Below are positions 39,301 through 47,936 of a DNA stretch of 64,000 nucleotides, one piece after another (the stretch's first letter is position 1; each line of letters starts with the position of its first letter). Under the pieces are notes generated by a model. It was not told the DNA's origin and did no database searches. It worked only from the letters and a program-made list of their open reading frames with translations. The stretch covers positions 15,810,001 to 15,874,000 of the forward strand of contig JAMPIQ010000002.1 in the NCBI GenBank assembly GCA_024699855.1, in the 5' to 3' direction. Both the position numbers and the translations under genes were made by a program. This DNA is from Aphelenchoides besseyi. Its lineage: Eukaryota > Nematoda > Chromadorea > Rhabditida > Aphelenchoididae.

Positions 39301-39631
39301 TTGTTGCTGTTATTTTGAATTTAGATTGTCACTTTCCGTCTGAACGTCCGATTATTGTTCGTTTTTCTTCTCGAAACGACTGTTTTCGTTTTGGTTAAAC
39401 GTTCAATTGCACTGCGATTAGAGCAAGAGATCAAGACGGGTCTTTTTCTTCTCAACAATTGGCGATCGGCACCGATTGTCATCAGATTCTCGAGTAAAAG
39501 TTTTCAGACAATCTGGAATCCAAAATTAAACTTCAAACCATTCGGCTTGTTTGGCTGCAATTCGAGCTAAAACCATGCGTGTTTTTTGACTTTTTTTTTA
39601 TCGAATTTCCAACTTTTAGAACTCCGTCACG
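30356..39631. other. 9.3-kb gene-poor stretch
   Basis: I find no exon chain, known domain, RNA gene or clear repeat here. Two long minus-strand frames (31784-32497, 237 codons; 33806-34390, 194 codons) have no ATG-anchored, domain-like or spliced structure, and frames on other strands overlap them. The DNA is AT-rich with many TCGA/TTCGAA words. It may hold distal regulatory DNA for the GPCR or NIPSNAP genes, or lineage-specific genes I cannot recognise. Confidence 0.4.
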
Positions 39632-40725
39632 ATGTTGAAGAGCTTTGGAGTTTTGTCAGCCACATCTCCACGAGTCGGGTTTGTTCCTTCGCAAATTCGT
39701 TCATTCAGCGATTTCAGGCGTCCGGTTGCTGTGCGCCTCTTTGCCTCAACGACACCGCCAACTGACGACAAAAACGAAAAACCGTCGCAGTTGGACGTGG
39801 AGAAACATCAATCGCAAAGTTGGCTCTCGCGCATCCTAACCGGTCCACAGTACAATCCTGAAGGAATTCACAAGCAAAGTCACTCGTCTATGATTTCCGT
39901 CTCCGAGAGCATTTACGAATTGCAAAGTAAGTCGACTTTCAACCTCTGATTTGATTGTCGTTTCTACAGCTCACGATGCGATTCACGGAAACAAAGACGA
40001 GTATTTGAAACGCTACAAAACATATGCTCAAGAAGTCAAGAATGCAACACCCGGTGCGGATATCGTTGGCTCTTGGTACGTACTCTTCGGGAATCAGGAT
40101 CAAATCGTTCACTTGTGGCGATACAAGAACGGCTTCTCAGATGTTGACTCGTGAGTTCTTATTCGTGATGTGTGGCTACACGACGAATGCTTCAGACAGA
40201 TTCGTGCGTTAAGCGTCAATCAATCGGTAAAAACGGCCGAAAACGACATAGCGAAATTGTGTTCACGTCGTCGAACCGTTCTCACCAAACCGTTCAGCTA
40301 TTGGAACGAACCGACCGAACGTGATCCCGAACATTTGTACGATTTGAGAAGCTATGTTCTGAGAGCGGGATCCATGATCGAATGGGCAAATGCTTGGCAG
40401 AATGGTATCACTTATCGGCGCGAACACAATCAAGATGTTGGCGGCTTCTTCGCTCAAGTGGGACAACGTAAGTCGATTTGATTAATCGTATATTCGATTC
40501 TTTTTAGTTTACATGGTCTTTCATCTGTGGGCGTACAAGAGCATGGCATCACGAAATGCGATTCGTCAGCACACATGGTCGAAGCCGGGTTGGGATCAGA
40601 CCGTAGCTTATACTGGCAAGTTGACGGAATCAAATGTCTTTTATGTTGTCGATCTTTCAGTTCCATTGATCAAGAAAATGCAAAGTAAGATCTTGATTCC
40701 GACTGAATTGTCCAAATTGAAGTGA
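39632..40725 (+). CDS. nipsnap: NIPSNAP family mitochondrial protein
   Basis: NIPSNAP proteins are mitochondrial and serve as mitophagy signals in other animals. An Arg/Ser-rich N-terminus (M-L-K-S-F-G-V-L, later R-S-F-S-D-F-R-R-P-V-A-V-R) looks like a mitochondrial presequence. Two dimeric alpha-beta repeats follow. The first has N-K-D-E-Y-L-K-R-Y-K, G-S-W-Y-V-L-F-G-N-Q-D and H-L-W-R-Y. The second has Y-D-L-R-S-Y-V-L-R-A-G-S-M-I-E-W, F-F-A-Q-V-G-Q and H-L-W-A-Y-K-S. The C-terminus ends L-S-K-L-K. Four exons with 40-45 nt introns join in phase. Length of about 300 residues is normal. Confidence 0.92.
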
Positions 40726-41079
40726 GTTGAATGTGCCTTTTGGATTCCGATCAAAAGCCAAATCCACAACTCCGAAACTAGAACCCTTTTTTCTTATTAT
40801 TTTCATTTGTTCATAATGCTGGTTGCCGACCTCGCTAATAACTTCAGTTCTATCCGCAAACTCCTCTGATCAAGAATATTCAATGGAGTCTATTTAGTTT
40901 ATACGGGAAATAAACAATGAAAATCCAAAGTGCTTATTAACTCGAAAACAAATGGCTTTGCAAAGACAAGTTGATTTATAAGAGTGAAAGTTACGCAGGC
41001 GTTTGAAGATCAATTGCATGCGGGATATGAAAGTGGATAAATTAGTGATGATGTGTGCAATGGCAAGTTTGTTGTGAGG
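40726..41079. other. Convergent 3' region
   Basis: Holds the 3' ends of NIPSNAP (+) and the secreted coiled-coil gene (-). An AATAAA at 40909-40914 (+) is the likely NIPSNAP poly(A) signal. Nothing else is seen. Confidence 0.45.
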
Positions 41080-41810
41080 TTACTGGAATCCAGCGGCGCG
41101 ATCGATGGCTTCACGTTGACGATCGATAGCTACATTGGCATTCGTACGTTCTTGTACTTGAGCTGGAAACAATATGTTCTATTGTTTGTTGGTTAGATTA
41201 AGATTTACCGTTAACAAGTTGTTGATTCAATCGGGCATTTCGCTCGTCGAATTCACGAAGAGCTTCAGCCTGTCGTCGTGGGAGATCGGTGTCGTTGGGG
41301 AAGTTGGCACGTTCGTTAGCTTGTTCAGCGAGAAGTTTGTTGCGAAGAGCTAATTGTTCCCCGACAATTTCGTTGTTGGTTTTGGTGTGTTTGTTGATTC
41401 TCGCGGAGTCTTGTTGTCGCTTTTGATTTTCAAGTACTGCATCAGCATTCGCGCGAATGTCTGCTGGACCGGCGGGATTGGGCACGGGAACCGCAACTTG
41501 AGCTCCAGCCGGCAAAGTAATAGGACCCGATTGGCTGGCAACCTTTTGCGTGGCTTCAACCTCGTTCTTCGCCTGCTCCAAATTCTTCTTCTCCGCCGCC
41601 AAGATATCGGCTTGTTGTTGTTGTGCATCTTGAGCGTTGACCACAGCCTCTTGCAACGGAGGTGTTCGGCGTGAACGAAGCTAAAACAAAACACGTGTAT
41701 CACTGTAATCGCAAATCCATCCAGCATTTGCTTGCAACGCAAAACCAAGAACTTACCGTAGCGGCATTTACGGACAATGCAACAAAAATGACAGCGACGA
41801 TAACTTTCAT
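41080..41810 (-). CDS. Small secreted coiled-coil protein, unrecognised
   Basis: A clear signal peptide (M-K-V-I-V-A-V-I-F-V-A-L-S-V-N-A) is followed by a mature chain of about 180 residues rich in Gln, Ala, Glu and Asn (Q-D-A-Q-Q-Q-Q-A-D-I-L-A-A-E-K-K, L-A-E-Q-A-N-E-R-A-N). A Pro-rich break (P-A-G-A-Q-V-A-V-P-V-P-N-P-A-G-P) lies in the middle. There are no Cys residues. Three exons join in phase (introns near 41700 and 41170-41210). It ends A-I-D-R-A-A-G-F-Q. The gene has a good TATA box about 80 bp upstream of the ATG. The role is unknown; an abundant structural or extracellular helical protein is a guess from composition and promoter. Confidence 0.7.
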
Positions 41811-41890
41811 CTTCGGTTTGTAGTCGATGGGAATGGTAAATCGGGTTAGAGTGAAACAGCTGAGTGTTGTTGATTCACTTCAGACATGAC

Positions 41891-41897
41891 TTTTATA
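41891..41897 (-). promoter_or_regulatory. TATA box of the secreted coiled-coil gene
   Basis: TATAAAA on the minus strand, 81 bp upstream of the ATG at 41810. The spacing allows a start site about 30 bp downstream and a short 5' UTR. Confidence 0.5.
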
Positions 41898-42426
41898 TGC
41901 AATTCAAAGGTTGTTTTTGCGTGAAGGATTTTTCGAGAAGTTCGAAGAGGCGGAGATATTCGTACTCAGTTGGAAGTATCGTGGAATAACGACCGAGATT
42001 TCGCGCGATCTTTGATCAACTATACGTACACACGCAGACAGTCAGGATTATTTCCGCGCGAACAACATCAAAAACATCAAACGTAAACAACCAAAAATTC
42101 AGGATGTTGTAGTGCGCAAAAACAACTCAATTGGCGATTTCTGATCGCTTCGTGACTTCAACCAATTACCCTCAAGTTGTGTTGTTGAGGTGTTTTGTTT
42201 TGTACTTTTCTCGCGATTTCAACTTCAATTCGACGGTTTTTGCATGAGATTAGACGAAAACTTTTGCACGACCTTCGATGATTCGGCTTTGTGATCAGCG
42301 ATAAGATGAAACAATGATCTTTGGATTTCTGCTCCGAAATCGTCGCTCTATCGCCGTTTCTGCCGAAAAACAAACACATTCGGACTTTGCACTATCAGAC
42401 GAAAACAATAACAAACACACTAATTA

Positions 42427-43201
42427 CAGGGTGTCTCAAAAAAAAGGGCAATCGTGCTGTAACTTTTTAACCAGCCATTGTATGAAGATTCTGTAAAAAG
42501 AAACTAAGGTTGTTTTTGGCCGCGGAGTCGATTGGTCTAATTTTCTGCCGGATCGGACAAGTCCGCAGGCTGCTATGGACAATTTTGTACCTCCAAGCGA
42601 GTTTAACGCTGCGAGTTTTTGCATAAATTTACAAACGATGCTTCCCATTCTTCATTTTTGTCTTCCTTTTTTTTAAGCGCTGGCGGTATCAATAATCGAA
42701 GCGAGGCGAAATGGCGTGACGTCGTTATGTCACTTGATGGATGGACTTGATTACAGATTATTTATAACAATTTAAGATTAAAGATTACAGTTTGTTAACA
42801 AGATGTTCAATGTGGCCTCCGTGTTCCCGTACTACCAAAGCAATGCGCTTAAGAAACTCATTAACCCACAAATTGCACAATGGAATCTTATGCCCTAGTT
42901 CTTCCCATGCTTCCAAAATCCGGATTGTCATGAGTGGATTGATAACGACTGACCGTCATAACGAAGACAAAAATGAAGAATGGGAAGCAGCGTTTGTAAA
43001 TTTATGCAAAAACTCTCAGCGTTAAACTCGCTTGGAGGTACAAAATTGTCCATAGCAGCCTGCGGACTTGTCCGATCCGGCAGAAAATTAGACCAATCGA
43101 CTCCGCGGCCAAAAACAACCTTAGTTTCTTTTTACAGAATCTTCATACAATGGCTGGTTAAAAAGTTACAGCACGATTGCCCTTTTTTTTGAGACACCCT
43201 G
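42427..43201. mobile_element. Inverted-repeat (MITE-like) element 1, mariner/Tc1 type
   Basis: The element is flanked by TA on both sides and begins CAGGGTGTCTCAAAAAAAAG, with the inverse at the right end. The terminal inverted repeats are about 239 bp each (42427-42665 and 42963-43201) and differ by a few bases. The unique centre (about 300 bp) carries, on the minus strand, a short frame ending at 42785 that resembles the last residues of a mariner/IS630-type transposase (I-L-E-A-W-E-E-L ... G-G-H-I-E-H-L). It cannot encode a full transposase, so it would need one in trans. Confidence 0.9.
42785..42932 (-). pseudogene. Transposase C-terminal remnant in element 1
   Basis: About 48 codons open to a TAA. 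The A-W-E-E-L and H-G-G-H-I-E-H motifs match the end of mariner-like transposases, where a helix carrying an A-W-x-x-I/L motif is followed by a short G-x-H-I/F-E terminus. The catalytic D-D-D/E part is absent. It is enclosed by the element's inverted repeats. Confidence 0.55.
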
Positions 43202-43310
43202 TAGATCCGTTTTTCAGAATCCTATAACAGAGAAATTGTATTCATTGAATGTATGTTATGCTCGTCTATCCCATCAGCAGCTGTAACAAAAGTTTTGATC
43301 GGTGGAAGTA

Positions 43311-43960
43311 CAAGGTGGCGCAAAATGAACTCCGTCGGTTTTTTGCGGATAACTTTTTTTCGATGATTTTTTCTGAACAAAGTATATATTTTCTTGGTCC
43401 TTATGGTCCCCATTCTTAAATGGAAACAAAATTAAAATTTTGAAAATTTGAAAAAATTTCACCTAACCCCCCTCTTTGGTCGAATTTTGTCGATCTGTGT
43501 TAAAACACTTTTTAATGTTTAAAATTGAAGCGTTTGATTAAGAAATTAACAAAAAAACAAATGACTAACGGATTTCCACTTGGCCGCCTTCACGCTCCAA
43601 GCATTGATGAAGACGACGAGGAAAACTGGCCGCAATTCGTTCTCTCATTTCGCGATTTTGCCGAAGATCGTTGGCAACTTCCACGATTGCTGCTCTCAGT
43701 TCCTCAAGAGTGACTGGCGGCTGCGACCGTGTAACTCATTGCAGACAAAAACAAAGAAAACCGAACGTGGTCAAGACCGTAAAAATTGGACCAAAGAGGG
43801 GGGCAAGGTGAAATTTTTTCAAATTTTCAAAATTTTAATTTTGTTTCCATTTAAGAATGGGGACCATAAGGACCAAGAAAATATATACTTTGTTCAGAAA
43901 AAAATCATCGAAAAAAAGTTATTCGCAAAAAACCGACGGAGTTCATTTTTCGCCACCCTG
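43311..43960. mobile_element. Inverted-repeat (MITE-like) element 2, mariner/Tc1 type
   Basis: TA flanks both ends. The ends read CAAGGTGGCGCAAAATGAAC on the left and, inverted, CAGGGTGGCGAAAAATGAAC on the right. The arms are about 171 bp (43311-43481) and 167 bp (43794-43960) and contain long A/T runs. The sequence is not that of element 1, but the build is the same: long arms around a central piece with a transposase tail on the minus strand. It lies only 109 bp from element 1. Confidence 0.88.
43565..43719 (-). pseudogene. Transposase C-terminal remnant in element 2
   Basis: An open minus-strand frame ending in TAG encodes V-T-L-E-E-L-R-A-A-I followed by F-P-R-R-L-H-Q-C-L-E-R-E-G-G-Q-V-E. 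That is the usual C-terminal pattern of IS630/mariner-type transposases (M-x-R-R-L-x-x-C-I-x-x-x-G-x-H-x-E). The catalytic domain is missing. Confidence 0.6.
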
Positions 43961-44581
43961 TACAAACCAAGGCTATCATTAGTTAACATTCAATCCTGCA
44001 CAACCAATTGATGTTAAAGTTCTACGTAGAAGTAGCTAAGTCATTAAATGTGTGAGTGGAATAACTTTGTAATTTTGGAATTTATTTAGAACATTTGACG
44101 AAAGCATTTCATCGTGTCTTTCGCCAATCAAAACGTCAGATTTAGTTTCTCTGTACATGTTTGATTGTACAAAAATTGAGTTTGAAGTGCGTATTAAAAG
44201 TAATTGAGAGCAAAAAGCGCTCGTCACTTGAGATTCCAAGGACGTCTCCGATCGATGTACTAATCAAGCTCATCGTTGCTTAACTTGCCAGATCGGACGG
44301 GATGGCGTGCATTCAACGAGATGTGGACGAACACATTGGAATAGAGGAGAATGGAAGTCTGATAGCAACTAACAGCTGAAAGGTTCACTTGGCCTCGATC
44401 ACAGGTTACAACGTGTTCTTAATATTCCACTCCATTAATGAATTGAAAATCTCATGGTTATTTGAAACGACAACAGAGTGGATTGCATTCAGAACCTCGT
44501 TTTAACTTGGAAGTTGTGAGTTCCAAGCTAAATGTCAAACAGTAACATTAGACAATGAGTTCAAATGAAATCACTAATCAT
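43961..44581. other. Intergenic, no gene seen
   Basis: Between element 2 and the orphan ORF. AT-rich; no domain, inverted repeat or RNA gene recognised. A GTGAGT donor near 44515 could belong to an upstream exon of the next entry. Confidence 0.4.
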
Positions 44582-44631
44582 GTTTATGAGTCCAATTCAT
44601 AAACTAGAAACTCGAACTGTTTCCAGCGACA

Positions 44632-45099
44632 GACCGATTTCTGTCAAAACAATCAGATCGACTGTTCACAAGTAAAATCGTCAACTTCTATAGCTTGATT
44701 CCAGCTGATTACGTTTGGCTGATATTCAAAAAGTTTGAGTTTAATAGTCTATATCGTTATTCTGTCAATGATAATCAATTGCTGTCGTTGTTAAAGTTCT
44801 TTTTTAAGGATTGGATTTTAGCCATTTTTGATATGTCTTTTGATTCCAATTCTGTTCTCGATCAACTTCAGGTCTCCAAATTCATAGAATTAGAATCTTC
44901 TAAGCTCCTTAACGAGTGTGCCAAATTAGAGCTCACCATCATCAATGGTAAGAGCTGCACAAACTTTTGCAATTTTGGACGATTTTCGACAGATGGTTTG
45001 GTTTTGAAGACCTCTCATTTTTCTCTCAGTTATCCGGTGTCTACAAGTTTACGCACAATCAATAGCCAGACTTTCAAGCTTTCTATTAACACAATTTAA
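44632..45099 (+). CDS. Orphan AT-rich open frame, possibly one exon of a gene
   Basis: The frame is open from a splice acceptor (GTTTCCAG, ending about 44629) to a TAA at 45099, about 155 codons with no ATG near the start. It would be a terminal exon. The product is rich in Phe, Leu, Ser and Asn (L-S-K-Q-S-D-R-L-F-T-S-K, S-L-L-K-F-F-F-K-D-W-I-L, F-I-E-L-E-S-S-K-L-L-N-E-C) with no domain I recognise. Its third positions are strongly T/A, unlike the neighbouring genes, which prefer C/G. It could be a fast-evolving nematode family member (F-box-associated regions have a similar look), a decayed gene, or chance. Confidence 0.35.
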   Translation, partial: DRFLSKQSDRLFTSKIVNFYSLIPADYVWLIFKKFEFNSLYRYSVNDNQLLSLLKFFFKDWILAIFDMSFDSNSVLDQLQVSKFIELESSKLLNECAKLELTIINGKSCTNFCNFGRFSTDGLVLKTSHFSLSYPVSTSLRTINSQTFKLSINTI

Positions 45100-45722
45100 A
45101 CAATGGCTGTTGCCAGAATCTCTAAGCTACATCGATTTGCGCGATGGACATGTCATAAAAGGGAATGGGGGGTGTTGTGTATTTTAGCTTGTTGGCTGAT
45201 TGGACTCCGCTGATATTCACAGGGTTTAGAGTTCATGAGTGGTTGTTGTTGTTCTGTTAATCACACGCTTCTACAGCCACTGGTCACCGAGTTGTAGTCA
45301 ATGAAAGTTCTCGAAAACACTGAACAGTGAAATTATCGAATATGATTTCAAATACAAACGACTTGACATTTCTCTGTCATAGAATCAGAAGTTTAGATTG
45401 TGACCACAACTGTGGGAAACTGGCGGACACTAACAATTGAATGATTGGAAGCTCGGTATTTCGGAAGTTGTTCAAATGACTGCATTGAGCTTTGGAGCTT
45501 CTACATATACGATAGACAGTCGGATACAAATCCACAAATACGAAACAAGAATCGCTAATTTGCTTAAAAGTTTCGCATAATAAGTGATTTTAATGTTAAT
45601 TTCTGACCAATTTGCTTACTCACAAGTCGATCTCAGGATCAAAATCCTTGGAATCGTCACCTTCTTTCGTTCTTCTCGTCCTGTTCAGTCGCCTTCTTGT
45701 TGTTCTTTCCGCTCTTCGTGTG
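45100..45722. other. Intergenic, no gene seen
   Basis: AT-rich DNA upstream of the secreted-protein gene that starts at 45723; probably its promoter. Nothing recognised. Confidence 0.4.
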
Positions 45723-46352
45723 ATGTCTTTCCGTGGCATCTTCAATGTCTTCATTTGGTCGCTGCTGATTCTCCAGTTCACACGCTGTGCTTCATCGGAC
45801 TTCAGCGCCGATGGAAACAACGTGTGAGTTCTGGAACAGATTGATCTTGTCATTCAGTTCTTTCAGGAAATACAAGGGTTCGAGTGGGGAGCACGAGCAC
45901 CGTTAATATGTACGTCAAGAAGAAGGAGTTGGACCTCACGTTCGCAGCCCACGAGAACCCGGACATTCCACAAACGTAAATGGAAGCCTTCGTTTCTTAT
46001 TGTGCCTTGTTTTTAGATTCGTTTTATCCATCGGCAGTTGCGACATCCACGTGCAGTTTTCGTACTCTGCAGATTCTTTCGGCGAATTCAACGTCAACGG
46101 TCATCGACATTCCTCGTTCTCGTTCCGTTGGGACATTATCGTCCCGTTTCAAAGGAAGACGTCGAGGATGATGACAACTCAAGTTGAAGGTAAGCTGTTG
46201 ACTTTTGCATCTGTTGGTCGAGGCATCCGCTCTTGTTACTGCAGATCGATAACCCGAATCTGTCGACTTTAATCTGCGATAACAAGAGCATTGTCTTTCG
46301 ACACCAAAGAGGTAGAAGTCCAAATGTTGAACTCTACAGTGGCGCTCACTGA
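45723..46352 (+). CDS. Secreted beta-rich (galectin-like?) protein, truncated by a Tc1 element
   Basis: A signal peptide (F-N-V-F-I-W-S-L-L-I-L-Q-F-T-R-C-A) starts at the ATG at 45723. Later exons encode V-K-K-K-E-L-D-L-T-F-A-A-H-E-N-P and then F-V-L-S-I-G-S-C-D-I-H-V-Q-F-S, then F-G-E-F-N-V-N-G-H-R-H-S-S-F-S-F, which resembles the F-x-V-x-V-N-G-x(5)-F part of galectins. Keeping one frame needs some non-standard splice choices (acceptor ATACAAG at the first intron, a GTTGAAG donor near 46186). The frame then runs into the terminal repeat of the Tc1 element at 46337 and stops at 46350-46352 with the residues Y-S-G-A-H. Whether it is still functional is unclear; the galectin link is only a suggestion. 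Confidence 0.45.
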
Positions 46353-46564
46353 AATAGGGACGGTCGAATTTTTGCAATAATTTGCATTTTTGAAAGCAAA
46401 TTTGTGGACAATTATGGTATGTTATAGACCAAAGTTGTAGAGCTACTTTTCAGCTATCCAACGATACCATATTTGTCAATTTAAACTTTAATTATTATCA
46501 GAATTCACATTAAAAAATGAAAACACCCGTTTTCAATTAAATAGGGACGATCGCTTTTAATGGC
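46337..46564 (+). repeat. Left terminal inverted repeat of the Tc1 element
   Basis: Pairs with 47709-47936. It includes an AT-rich inner part and an outer GC-richer tip. The outer 16 bases contain the stop codon used by the upstream gene. Confidence 0.92.
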
Positions 46565-46599
46565 GGTTTTCTTCAATTTTTTATTTTGTGTTGTTAATA

Positions 46600-47702
46600 A
46601 TGTGTCGTTCTACACATGTTACTCCTGCTCAACGCCAGCGCATCGTTGATTTGCACCAAGATGACTATTCGTATCAAAAGATTGCCGAAAAAGTGGGTCT
46701 GTCTAAGAATGCCTGTTTCCAAGCCGCAAAACATGTCCAAAGCACTGGTTCCATTCAAAACGAGGTTCGAACACGTTAACGTAAGACTACTGCACGTGAT
46801 GATCGCAGAATCCACCGTTTTGTCTGAAGGAAATCGTCACAAAACAGCCTTTGATATTCACGACGAACTTCAAGGTCGTTTTTCGAAGCCAATTTCCATC
46901 AGTACAGTGAAACGCCGGCTCAACGAATTTGGTTTAATGGGACGCGTAGTACGCAAGAAACCTTTTATCAGTCAGAAGAACCGAAAAGCGCGCCTTGAAT
47001 TCGCTAAAGAGCACTTGAACTGGACCCAAGAACAATAGAACAAGGTAAGCGATTTTTTGATTCAATTCGCACAGTTGTTTTAGGTTTTGTGGACAGACGA
47101 ATCGAAGTTCAATTCAACTGGATCCGATGGAAAAGCGTATGTTCGACGCCGTCCTGGTGAAGAATTTAGCCCAAAGTGCACCAAAGCAACTGTCAAACAT
47201 GATCCAAAGTCAGTCATGGTCTGGGGTTGCATGTCTGCGAATGGTACAGGGCCTATTTACCGCATTCAAGGAATTATGGATCAGCACGTTTACACAGATC
47301 AGATTCTTGATGGTGTCCTGCGTCCGTTCATCGAAGAAAACCAGTCGGAAGATTGGATTTTCCAGGTAAATCATTCATTTTAAGGTCGCACCTTATTTTT
47401 TTTAGGCGGACAATGATCCAAAACACACATCAAAGAAGGCGAAGGAGTTTCTAGCTGGTCACGGATACACTGTCATGAAGTGGCCAGCTCAGAGCCCGGA
47501 TTTGAATCCCATCGAAATGCTCTGGATTGAAGTGGACAAAGAAATCAAGCGGCGCAAGCCGAAATCCAAGGAACAACTGTTTCACGTCATCTAGGAAGCA
47601 TGGGAAGCAATTCCGACTTCGCGATGCTGTGTATTGGTTGAGTCAATGAAGCGTCGATGCCTGGAAGTCATTAAGAATAAGGGTATGGCCACTTCTTATT
47701 GA
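46600..47702 (+). pseudogene. Tc1-type DD34E transposase, disabled
   Basis: The N-terminal helix-turn-helix starts M-C-R-S-T-H-V-T-P-A-Q-R-Q-R-I-V and includes S-Y-Q-K-I-A-E-K-V-G-L-S. The second DNA-binding part and the catalytic core follow, with W-T-D-E-S-K-F (first Asp), D-N-D-P-K-H-T-S (second Asp) and S-P-D-L-N-P-I-E-M-L-W (Glu). Two introns are visible: GTAAGC...TTTTAG at about 47044-47082 and GTAAAT...TTTTAG at about 47367-47405. Disruptions: TAA at 46777, a frame change between about 46780 and 46825, TAG at 47036 and TAG at 47592, the last two where Trp would be expected. The copy is therefore non-autonomous. Confidence 0.92.
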
Positions 47703-47708
47703 AAAATG

Positions 47709-47936
47709 GCCATTAAAAGCGATCGTCCCTATTTAATTGAAAACGGGTGTTTTCATTTTTTAATGTGAATTCTGATAATAATTAAAGTTTAAATTGACAA
47801 ATATGGTATCGTTGGATAGCTGAAAAGTAGCTCTACAACTTTGGTCTATAACATACCATAATTGTCCACAAATTTGCTTTCAAAAATGCAAATTATTGCA
47901 AAAATTCGACCGTCCCTACTTCAGTGAGCGCCACTG
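47709..47936 (-). repeat. Right terminal inverted repeat of the Tc1 element
   Basis: Inverse of 46337-46564. Its outer tip supplies the end of the frame of the minus-strand gene on the right, giving the same terminal residues (Y-S-G-A-H) as on the left. Confidence 0.92.

Larger units (their letters stand above)
46337..47936 (+). mobile_element. Tc1-family DNA transposon, 1.6 kb, broken
   Basis: TA duplications flank it. The ends are CAGTGGCGCTCACTGAAATA and the inverse. The terminal inverted repeats are 228 bp each (46337-46564 and 47709-47936) and almost identical, much longer than those of C. elegans Tc1 and closer in style to Tc3. The interior holds one transposase gene on the plus strand with disabling stops. 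Near-identical repeats suggest insertion was recent or that the repeats are kept alike by conversion. Confidence 0.95.

Noticed and set aside
42980..43192. 70-residue frame in the arm of element 1, with a near-copy in the other arm
   Set aside because: Both are simply the two inverted-repeat arms translated; they are repeat DNA, not a gene family.
43580..44011. 143-codon plus-strand frame through element 2
   Set aside because: It runs across the central piece and the right arm of the element and out into the flank; the transposase tail lies on the other strand.
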